From contig NZ_JAQV02000002.1 in assembly GCF_000732485.2 (NCBI RefSeq), positions 62,001-126,000 of the forward strand: 64,000 nt of DNA, read 5' to 3'. This DNA is from Bacillus sp. SJS. Lineage in GTDB: Bacteria > Bacillota > Bacilli > Bacillales > Bacillaceae. The position numbers and the translations under genes were made by a program. The notes beneath the pieces were generated by a model. That model searched no databases. It worked only from the letters and a program-made list of their open reading frames with translations, and was not told the origin of the DNA. Shown here piece after piece: positions 57,833 through 64,000 of this stretch; position 1 is the first letter of the stretch, and every line of letters starts with the position of its first letter.

Positions 57833-58554
57833 TCATTGCCAACCTCGAATTTATAGCCTACTCCCCAAACCGTCACAATCATTTTTGCTGCATCCTGTGA
57901 TACTTTGTTTAATTTTTCTCTCAGCCTCTTCACGTGCGTATCAACCGTTCGCAGGTCTCCAAAAAACTCATACTGCCACACTTCTTTTAGCAGCTGTTCA
58001 CGGTCGTAAACCTTGTCCGGAGTCCGGGCAAGGAAATAAAGCAGCTCGTATTCCTTCGGTGTAAGGCTGACTTCTTTTCCGTCAGCCGTCACACGGTGAG
58101 CGTCATGGTCAATCGTTAAGTGTGAGAAGACAATGACGTTTTTCGCCTTTGTTTCGGTTTTTAAGAAGCTTGTAGAAGAAGATCTCCTCAATAAGGCCTT
58201 TACTCTCAAAACGACTTCTCTCGGACTGAACGGTTTAATAATGTAATCATCCGTCCCTACTTCAAACCCCTGTACTCTGTTAGCCTCTTCGCCCTTTGCA
58301 GTCAGCATAATCACTGGTGTAGCTTTTTTTTCACGAAGCTGACGGCATACTTCAACACCATCAATCCCAGGCATCATTAGATCAAGCAAAATCAGATCAT
58401 AATCATTTGCAAGGGCTAACTCCAGCGCTTCGTCCCCGTTTTCAGCTTCTTCTGTTGTATAGCCTTCCCGTTCTAAATACATTTTCAAAAGTCTTCTAAT
58501 TCGGTCTTCATCATCCACTACTAAAATTTTTCCGTTGATCATTTCTTCCATCAT
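57829..58554 (-). CDS. resD: Response regulator ResD
   Basis: OmpR-family activator of anaerobic respiration and cytochrome assembly genes. The 241 residues include the receiver ([15 protein letters not shown], phospho-aspartate in [13 protein letters not shown]) and the winged-helix effector ([31 protein letters not shown]..., [13 protein letters not shown]). AAGGAGG precedes the ATG. It is separated from resC by 368 bp with a promoter and a repeat. Confidence 0.95.
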   Translation of the reverse strand: MMEEMINGKILVVDDEDRIRRLLKMYLEREGYTTEEAENGDEALELALANDYDLILLDLMMPGIDGVEVCRQLREKKATPVIMLTAKGEEANRVQGFEVGTDDYIIKPFSPREVVLRVKALLRRSSSTSFLKTETKAKNVIVFSHLTIDHDAHRVTADGKEVSLTPKEYELLYFLARTPDKVYDREQLLKEVWQYEFFGDLRTVDTHVKRLREKLNKVSQDAAKMIVTVWGVGYKFEVGNE

Positions 58555-58596
58555 TACTTCCTCCTTTAAAACTTCAGTTCGGATATGTATGTGTTC

Positions 58597-58626
58597 ATCA
58601 TACTAATTAACATACCACTCCTGCAA
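58597..58626 (-). promoter_or_regulatory. Candidate sigma-A promoter of resDE
   Basis: Minus strand TTGCAG (58621-58626), 18-bp spacer, TATGAT (58597-58602), 43 bp before resD. Just beyond it (58632-58656) is a stem AGCCTTTTT/AAAAAGGCT followed by T on the plus strand only, with no plus-strand gene to end. Confidence 0.45.
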
Positions 58627-58737
58627 CGAAGAGCCTTTTTACATAATAAAAAAGGCTTTTTTAATTTAATGCAGCTTTCTTTGTGCTGCAATTCGCCAAA
58701 CAGGCTAGCAGCATCAATCGTAAAAACCATTTAAATT

Positions 58738-58880
58738 TGAGTTAATTTTTAACACCTGTTGATTGGAGCGGAAGGCGTGAGGCCCCGCAGGCGCAAAGCG
58801 CTGAAGAGGCTCAAGCAGCCCGCCCAAGGATAAGCGAACGCCTGCTAGCTGCAATCAACAGCCAAATTGAACAGATCTAA
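58738..58880. repeat. Dispersed intergenic repeat, family 1, copy D
   Basis: In opposite orientation to copies A-C: TTTTTAACACCTGTTGATTG, GGAGCGGAAGGCGTGAGGCC, GCAGGCGCAAAGCGCTGAAG and CTGCAATCAACAGCCAAATT. It ends with ATTGAACAGATC. It fills most of the resC-resD gap. Confidence 0.82.
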
Positions 58881-58883
58881 ACA

Positions 58884-58918
58884 TAAAGGGACTGGTTCAA
58901 TGAAGTACCGGCCCCTTT
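58884..58918 (-). terminator. Possible terminator after resC
   Basis: Imperfect stem AAAGGGGCCGGT/ACCAGTCCCTTT on the minus strand, then ATGTTTAG; the T-run is poor. Confidence 0.4.
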
Positions 58919-58922
58919 ACGA

Positions 58923-60098
58923 TTATGCATATGAATGAAGTCCCGCGATAACCATGTTCACAAAAATAAGATTAAACATGATAATGGCAAAGCCAATTAC
59001 AGCAAGCCACGCTGATTTCTCACCATGCCAGCCCCTTGATAAACGCAAATGAAGGTAAGCGGCGTAAAAAAGCCATGTTATCAAAGCCCAAACCTCTTTA
59101 GGATCCCATCCCCAAAAGCGGTTCCAGGCAAGCTGCGCCCAAATCATAGCAAATATGAGCGCCCCAAGTGTAAACACCGGGAATCCAATGGTAACAGAAC
59201 GGTAGCCAATCTCATCTGTTAAATCAAGATTGACTTTTCTCGTTAAGGGCTGAAGAACAGCTGATATTCTTTTCCTCGCAATCAGCCTGAATAATCCATA
59301 AAGGATGATACCGGCAAGCAAAGACCACAACACAGTATTGAATTTACTTCCATCGATGATGGCAGGCAAGGAAAATAGCGGCTTCATAGCTCCTTCTGCC
59401 GCAAGCTTCCACTCATGCGGACCAGCGATTGCCGGCAAATGGTACACCATTGTATCTGCCTGGCCCCGCTTGTCTATCCAAGAAAATTCCGTTTCATAGT
59501 TTGCGAGACGGAAGCCGGTTGTGATCAGTATGTAGCCAAGAGTCATAATAAGAATAAACATGATTGCTTCCAGCCAGAATGTTTTTTTCGACGGCTTTGA
59601 CTGATCTACGTTTTTCAGAAGATAAATAAGGCCGGCTATAAAACTTAGGGCTAAAATAGCCTGTCCAAGAGCAGCCGTTGTAACATGAATGTGCAGCCAC
59701 TGGCTCTGCAATGCAGGAATCAGCGGAGTGACATAGGACGGAAACATGCTCCCGTAAGCAATGATTAACAGGACAATCGGGAGAGTGAACAATCCAAGAA
59801 TTGAAACCTTATACATAAAATAGATAATGATAAAGGCTAAAACCATCATCATTCCAAAGAAAGTGGTGAACTCATACATATTGCTGACAGGCGCATGACC
59901 TGAAGCCATCCACCGGGTAATGAAATAAACCAATTGGGCAGCGAATCCAGTGACCGTAACCGCCACTGCTGCTTTCGCCCACCGATTCGGCCCCGCTGCT
60001 GTCTGGCGTTTATCCCTTATGGATCCGCCGAAAAGAAAGGTCCCAACAAGATATAAAATGAAAGCTGCAAATAAAAATCCGCTGCTAATTTCCGCCAA
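58923..60098 (-). CDS. resC: Cytochrome c assembly protein ResC (CcsA family)
   Basis: Forms with ResB the membrane complex of system II that carries haem outward and attaches it to apocytochrome c. The 391-residue protein has about eight helices and the haem-binding [20 protein letters not shown], with flanking histidines ([11 protein letters not shown] and [10 protein letters not shown]). A TTG start at 60098 was chosen: GGAGGGG lies 6 bases upstream; the GTG five codons before has no ribosome site. Overlaps the resB end by 14 bp. Confidence 0.92.
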   Translation of the reverse strand: MAEISSGFLFAAFILYLVGTFLFGGSIRDKRQTAAGPNRWAKAAVAVTVTGFAAQLVYFITRWMASGHAPVSNMYEFTTFFGMMMVLAFIIIYFMYKVSILGLFTLPIVLLIIAYGSMFPSYVTPLIPALQSQWLHIHVTTAALGQAILALSFIAGLIYLLKNVDQSKPSKKTFWLEAIMFILIMTLGYILITTGFRLANYETEFSWIDKRGQADTMVYHLPAIAGPHEWKLAAEGAMKPLFSLPAIIDGSKFNTVLWSLLAGIILYGLFRLIARKRISAVLQPLTRKVNLDLTDEIGYRSVTIGFPVFTLGALIFAMIWAQLAWNRFWGWDPKEVWALITWLFYAAYLHLRLSRGWHGEKSAWLAVIGFAIIMFNLIFVNMVIAGLHSYA

Positions 60099-61749
60099 CT
60101 CCAACCCCTCCACTTCGTATCTCGCTATTTTTTTGATCCCAAGGCGCCGGGAAGGACGTTCCTTCTACTGCATCCTCAATCTCTCTTTTCAAACTGTACC
60201 AGTTTTTATTCGTATGGCCAGCCACCATCATCATGCCATTCTCTCTCTTAAACCAAATCCGGCGGTGGTTCCAGTACATTCCCTGGCACACGCCAATCAT
60301 AAAGATCAAACCGCCAAGAGCGATGACCCATATGGTCATGTCCTTTTTAACTGTAAGGAGGGATTGGCTTGTCGTCTCAACACCGGCAAATTTCATTGCC
60401 ATCTTATTTTCGCCGTTTGGCTCCAAATTCATCTGAATTCCGACGAAGCTTACCTCTCCATCAGGTTTTTCCGGGGATATCATATTAAATACAAAAGCCG
60501 GATTGATTGGTGCCCGGGATTTTGTGTCTGGTTTCCCCTCCTCATTCATATAGAAATCCGGCAGGTAGGTGAGGACCTCGACTTTGTATCCTTTCCCAAG
60601 ATCATACTCTGACTCAGGTTCATCCAGGTCCACTGTAATTGGCCCAAACGTTTGCTTTGAATCTTTGTTTAATAGATTAAATTTTAATTCCTTTAATGCT
60701 CCTGTTGAATAGCTGTTTTGATATAAACCAAATGATTCAAACTGAAGCGGATGATTCACTTTTATCGCATCCCGCTTTACTTCCTTAAGCTCTGGTTTCT
60801 CACCGGGAAGCGCATCGCCGACTCGTTCATAAAGCACGGCATCTGTTTGGAAATTTTTCGCCACATTTCCCTCGCCTGCTTCATTAATGGCTTCCTGGAA
60901 TACAGCTTTTTCTTTACCGGATTCATATGTTTCGATCGTAAATTTTTCGTTTTTAAGAAAATACTTCCCATCTGTTCCAGGGATGGCTGCAACCTGGCCT
61001 TCTCTCAGCCACATGTTTTCATCTACGTACATCCCGGGTACAAACCTTAGCATTGCACCAATTAAAACAATGATTAGTCCCACATGATTAACATACGGAC
61101 CCCATCTGGAGAATCGTCCTTTTTCAGCCAGTAGATTCCCATTCTCAGTCAAAACTTTATACCGTTTTTTCTCCAGCTTTTCTTTGACAGCTTGCAGATC
61201 GTTATCCTTATCAAGAACCCGTTCACCATATAAGCGCTGCCTTTTCAAAAAAGCTGTATTTTTCGTAATTCCCTGCACGTTAAGCGTCCGGTAAAGAGGG
61301 ATCACACGATCAAGACTGGCTACAACTAAAGAAATTCCAAGACAGGCAATCAGGGAAATGTACCACCAGGAGCCATAAAGATTATGAAAACCAAGCATGT
61401 AGTAGACTTCTCCCGGTACGCCAAATTCGTTTTTGTAATAATCTTCCGGAAGGACATTGGAAGGAATATATTCCACTTGAGTAAAAACTGTTCCGACTGC
61501 CGAAGCTGCCAATGTAAGAACGATTAGCCAAACCCCGACCTTCACCGATGAAAAAAAGTTCCACACTTTATCAATCCATGTCGTTCTGTATGTTTGAGAT
61601 CTTCTCGCACTGCCATCGTACCTCATGTCAAGCAGAGGACCGGAATCGGTGACCGGATTCTCGTAATCTGCCAGCTGCTTTCCGCAGGACTCGCATAGCA
61701 GGGTCCCGGGAGGATTGATGTGTCCGCACTCGCACTTCAATTCTTCCAT
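60085..61749 (-). CDS. resB: Cytochrome c assembly protein ResB
   Basis: Partner of ResC in cytochrome c maturation. The 554 residues have an N-terminal zinc-ribbon-like CxCxxxxxxxxxxCxxC motif ([19 protein letters not shown]), four transmembrane helices, a large extracytoplasmic domain and a last helix near 490 (ends ...[10 protein letters not shown]). ATG 61749 has GGGAG 8 bases upstream; the ATG two codons earlier is too close to it. Confidence 0.94.
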   Translation of the reverse strand: MEELKCECGHINPPGTLLCESCGKQLADYENPVTDSGPLLDMRYDGSARRSQTYRTTWIDKVWNFFSSVKVGVWLIVLTLAASAVGTVFTQVEYIPSNVLPEDYYKNEFGVPGEVYYMLGFHNLYGSWWYISLIACLGISLVVASLDRVIPLYRTLNVQGITKNTAFLKRQRLYGERVLDKDNDLQAVKEKLEKKRYKVLTENGNLLAEKGRFSRWGPYVNHVGLIIVLIGAMLRFVPGMYVDENMWLREGQVAAIPGTDGKYFLKNEKFTIETYESGKEKAVFQEAINEAGEGNVAKNFQTDAVLYERVGDALPGEKPELKEVKRDAIKVNHPLQFESFGLYQNSYSTGALKELKFNLLNKDSKQTFGPITVDLDEPESEYDLGKGYKVEVLTYLPDFYMNEEGKPDTKSRAPINPAFVFNMISPEKPDGEVSFVGIQMNLEPNGENKMAMKFAGVETTSQSLLTVKKDMTIWVIALGGLIFMIGVCQGMYWNHRRIWFKRENGMMMVAGHTNKNWYSLKREIEDAVEGTSFPAPWDQKNSEIRSGGVGVGGN

Positions 61750-61765
61750 GTGCATGACTCCCTGT

Positions 61766-62290
61766 CTAAGGTTTGATAGATTCCATCATATCTCTTATAT
61801 TCCGTTCTGTTTGCTGACCTTTTACAATATCGGTAACTTTTCCAGTTTTATCAATCAGAAACGTTGTCGGCAGCGGTTTAACTCCGTATTCATCAAGGAT
61901 CTGCCTATCCTTATCAATGCCGATAGGGAAAGTCAATCTATACTGCTTAACAAAACTGTTTACAGCTACGTCTGACTCCGCTATATTCACAGCAATGATT
62001 TCAACACCTAAATTTTTATAATGCTCATATTGATTATCCATATATGGCATTTCTCTTTTGCACGGCTCGCACCACGTTCCCCAGAAATTCAAAAGAACTC
62101 CTTTGCCCCTGTAATCAGAAAGCTGATGGGATTCACCCTTCAGATCCGTTACGACAAAATCCGGTGCCTCACTCCCTACCTTCACCCTCTCTTTATTGGC
62201 AAAAAAATTGGAGTACAGCGTATAAGCCAAAGCCGCAGCCAGCACAAAGAGAATTGCACTCCTCAGAACCAGCCTCTTTCTTTTCTCCAT
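61766..62290 (-). CDS. resA: Extracytoplasmic thiol-disulfide oxidoreductase ResA
   Basis: Membrane-anchored thioredoxin-fold protein that reduces the CXXCH disulfide of apocytochrome c. The 174 residues have one N-terminal anchor (about 10-28), the redox site FWGTWCEPCKRE and the cis-proline segment VKPLPTTFLID. First gene of resABC, behind a promoter with a cre-like site. It lies 16 bp before resB. Confidence 0.95.
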   Translation of the reverse strand: MEKRKRLVLRSAILFVLAAALAYTLYSNFFANKERVKVGSEAPDFVVTDLKGESHQLSDYRGKGVLLNFWGTWCEPCKREMPYMDNQYEHYKNLGVEIIAVNIAESDVAVNSFVKQYRLTFPIGIDKDRQILDEYGVKPLPTTFLIDKTGKVTDIVKGQQTERNIRDMMESIKP

Positions 62291-62323
62291 AAAAACTCCC
62301 CTATTATGTATCTATTTCCTATC

Positions 62324-62352
62324 ATTATATCACTACGTAAACGCTCTCAAAA
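62324..62352 (-). promoter_or_regulatory. resA promoter with overlapping cre-like site
   Basis: Minus strand TATAAT (62324-62329), 17-bp spacer, TTTTGA (62347-62352). The spacer holds TGAGAGCGTTTACG (62336-62349), which fits the CcpA cre consensus TGWNANCGNTNWCA with one mismatch. CcpA control of resA is known in B. subtilis, so repression by carbon source is likely here. Confidence 0.6.
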
Positions 62353-62381
62353 TCATTTATTTGAAGGTTGTGTGAAATTAA

Positions 62382-62503
62382 GAAAAGCGGAGGGCGCTTG
62401 CTTATGCCGACTGGGACATTGGAACTCCCGACCGAGAGGCGTACTTTGCCTCGACCGAGGGAGTGAAATGGCCCTGCGGCATAGCGCCCGGAGCTAGACA
62501 CAA
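62382..62503. repeat. Dispersed repeat family 2, first tandem copy
   Basis: Starts GAAAAGCGGAGGGCGCTTGC and ends AGCGCCCGGAGCTAGACACA. The same ends recur in the next copy at 62505. This resembles the abundant GAAAAGCGG...GGAGCTAGACA intergenic element of Bacillus genomes. Confidence 0.85.
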
Positions 62504-62504
62504 A

Positions 62505-62682
62505 AGAAAAGCGGAGGGCGCTTGCTCAGCCCTGAGAGACCGTGGAGCTCTCGACCGAGGGGCGCCCATACAAGGATGTTCTGCTAAGAGCGCGACGTCC
62601 TGTCGCAACGCAGAACTGACCCGCATCCTGCGGGCCAGAGAGAGCGAAGCGGCCCAAGGGTTAGCGCCCGGAGCTAGACACA
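62505..62682. repeat. Dispersed repeat family 2, second tandem copy
   Basis: Same outer ends as the copy at 62382 but with a longer centre: ACCGTGGAGCTCTCGACCGA, TGTTCTGCTAAGAGCGCGAC, CAACGCAGAACTGACCCGCA and TCCTGCGGGCC. The centre is repeated again at 62795-62899. Confidence 0.85.
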
Positions 62683-62794
62683 GAAACTAAGTCTGAAACT
62701 AAGTCCAAACCAATTCTTAAAAGAATCCTCTTCTCTCGGCACGAAGCCTGCTTCTCAATCCATCCGCAGGTTGAGCAGCTTATGACCTCGAGGG

Positions 62795-62899
62795 ACTAGA
62801 CGGTGGAGCTCTCAACCGAGGGGCGCTCTCTTAAAAGGAAGTTCTGCTAAGAGCGCGGCGTCCTGCCGCAACGCAGAACTGACCCGCATCCTGCGGGCC
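62795..62899. repeat. Central module of repeat family 2, third partial copy
   Basis: GGTGGAGCTCTCAACCGAGG, then GTTCTGCTAAGAGCGCGGCG, CAACGCAGAACTGACCCGCA and TCCTGCGGGCC, nearly the same as in 62525-62635. Its last bases join directly to the uppP fragment. The 112 bp between it and the second copy (62683-62794) hold no gene. Confidence 0.82.
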
Positions 62900-63055
62900 C
62901 CCGAACTGAATAAATACTTCAAAAGTGGTTGCCCGCACTCCCTCAAATCCCAATAAATGTCCAGTTAATATTAAATGTCCGGTTGAGGAAATCGGCAGAA
63001 ACTCGGCCATGCCTTCTACAAAACCCATAATCATCCCTATCAATATATCGTTCAT
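62900..63055 (-). pseudogene. uppP: Truncated undecaprenyl-diphosphatase (uppP/bacA) remnant
   Basis: Intact enzymes (about 270 residues) recycle undecaprenyl diphosphate for wall synthesis. Here only the first 52 residues remain: [20 protein letters not shown], with the conserved EGMAE and PISSTGH, up to TFEVFIQFG. At 62900 homology stops and repeat sequence begins; the frame runs on about 20 codons of repeat. ATG 63055 still has a good AAGGAG. No second half was found in the window. Probably a dead copy, with a functional uppP elsewhere. Confidence 0.85.
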
Positions 63056-63175
63056 AATGATCTCCTTTTGGCTGCATCCAATCATTTGCCTTATCACATC
63101 TCGGAAATATAAAGGATCCAAAAAATCCTCTATTTCTATCTATATACTAAAATAGAATTTTTTTCAAATAATTCC

Positions 63176-63214
63176 AATAAAAAAAACAGCACCGTTTGAA
63201 ATAACGGTGCTGTT
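63176..63214. terminator. Terminator between rluB and uppP remnant
   Basis: Stem AACAGCACCGTT/AACGGTGCTGTT with loop TGAAAT, T-runs on both strands. It ends rluB on the minus strand. Confidence 0.9.
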
Positions 63215-63216
63215 TT

Positions 63217-63951
63217 TTAAAAACCAACTTTCCCTGTCTCTGCAAGAGCACGAAGCTGCTTCACTTCATGCGGAGTAAGCTCTCTAGAGTCGCCAGTACT
63301 CAAGCCCTTCAGATCGAGGAAGGCATACGTTTCTCTTTTCAGTTTAGTCACTGGATGACCCATTGCTTCAAACATGCGGCGCACTTGATGATTGCGGCCT
63401 TCATGAATGGTAATTTCTACAATGCTGGTTTCTTTCTTTTTATCAAGGGACAGCATTTTAACCTTTGCCGGAGCGGTCATTCCATCCTCGAGCTTAACGC
63501 CCTTTTCCATTGTTTTTAAAATTCCTCTTGGCGGAATTCCCTGAACTTTTGCTACATACGTTTTATCGATTTCATAACGCGGATGCATTAAAAGGTTCGC
63601 GAATTCTCCGTCATTTGTCAGCAGAATCAAGCCTGAGGTATCATAATCCAGTCGGCCGACCGGATAGATCCGTTCTTGAATATACGGGAAGAAATCTGTC
63701 ACAATTTTTCTGTTTTTATCATCCTGCGCTGCAGATATTACGCCTCTTGGTTTATATAAAAGAAGATAGACGGGTGCTTCCTTTTGCAAAGGAACTCCAT
63801 TCACTTCAACCCTGTCGTTTCCTGATACTTTAATGCCAAGTTCTCTTACGGTTTTTCCATTGACGGTCACTCTGCCGTCTAATATTAGCTGCTCCGCATT
63901 TCTTCTTGATGTAATTCCCGCGTGAGCAATCACTTTTTGCAATCGTTCCAT
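63217..63951 (-). CDS. rluB: 23S rRNA pseudouridine synthase RluB
   Basis: Makes a pseudouridine in 23S rRNA helix 89/90 region. The 244 residues have an N-terminal S4 domain (MERLQKVIAHAGITSRRNAEQLILDGRVTVNG), the catalytic GRLDYDTSGLILLTNDG with the key aspartate, and HEGRNHQVRRMFEAMGHPV. ATG 63951 follows AGAGGTGA; 16 upstream in-frame codons were rejected. In B. subtilis it also lies beside resA. Confidence 0.96.
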   Translation of the reverse strand: MERLQKVIAHAGITSRRNAEQLILDGRVTVNGKTVRELGIKVSGNDRVEVNGVPLQKEAPVYLLLYKPRGVISAAQDDKNRKIVTDFFPYIQERIYPVGRLDYDTSGLILLTNDGEFANLLMHPRYEIDKTYVAKVQGIPPRGILKTMEKGVKLEDGMTAPAKVKMLSLDKKKETSIVEITIHEGRNHQVRRMFEAMGHPVTKLKRETYAFLDLKGLSTGDSRELTPHEVKQLRALAETGKVGF

Positions 63952-64000
63952 ACTATTCACCTCTTTGTACATCTTACTTGTTTCCCGTCCATTAAACAAG

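Noticed and set aside
62402-62690. Short frames on both strands within the repeat block
   Set aside because: They follow the repeat units, lack ribosome sites and change frame between copies, so they are not genes.

Overview
The window is chromosomal DNA of a spore-forming Bacillaceae species, close to Bacillus/Metabacillus. Gene order follows the B. subtilis aroA-trp-hbs-spoIVA-gudB-recQ-serA-res region almost gene for gene. Proteins read like B. subtilis orthologues (TRAP, HBsu, SpoIVA, YpeB/SleB), ribosome-binding sites are strong AGGAGG types, and TTG and GTG starts are common. About 90% is coding, nearly all on the minus strand. No rRNA, tRNA, CRISPR array, insertion sequence or prophage was seen. 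All reading was by eye; family assignments come from recalled motifs and not from database searches.

Region 1 (1-17.9 kb, minus strand): the aromatic amino-acid supraoperon aroC-aroB-aroH-trpEDCFBA-hisC-tyrA-aroA, with cheR, ndk, the menaquinone genes hepS-menG-hepT, and mtrA(folE)-mtrB upstream. mtrB encodes TRAP. The trpE leader has a sigma-A promoter, about 11 GAG/UAG triplets for TRAP and an attenuator hairpin, so the regulator and its target lie 7 kb apart. A dispersed repeat sits between hisC and tyrA.

Region 2 (18-25.4 kb): hbs and spoIVA flank a spore-coat block: a cotG-like Arg/Ser/Gly repeat gene, the divergent coat kinase gene cotH, cotB, a CotB-related gene, and a convergent ArsB-type transporter gene. 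I recall this block lying elsewhere in B. subtilis.

Region 3 (25.5-42.4 kb): yphF, yphE, gpsA, der, yphA, ypzI, fni, an rpsA-like gene, plsC, cmk, ypfB, motI, ypeB-sleB (germination), prsW, ansA-ypdA and gudB.

Region 4 (42.4-50.9 kb): mecB, then a MerR regulator with a cobalamin-binding domain of the CarH/LitR light-sensor type. Its own promoter carries three tandem 11-bp repeats. It is inserted in the otherwise standard run ypbG-ypbF-ypbE-ypbD-recQ-ypbB-fer. ribU follows with an FMN riboswitch.

Region 5 (50.9-64 kb): serA, a PHP phosphoesterase, sigX-rsiX with a textbook ECF promoter, a PduO-type cobalamin adenosyltransferase gene translationally coupled to resE, resDE, resABC with a cre-like site, a block of dispersed repeats that ends exactly inside a truncated uppP, and rluB. 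The adenosyltransferase could supply the ligand of the CarH-like regulator.

The most interesting items are the CarH-like module with its operator, the coat cluster, and the uppP remnant fused to repeats. The underlying families are known; I found no clearly new system.
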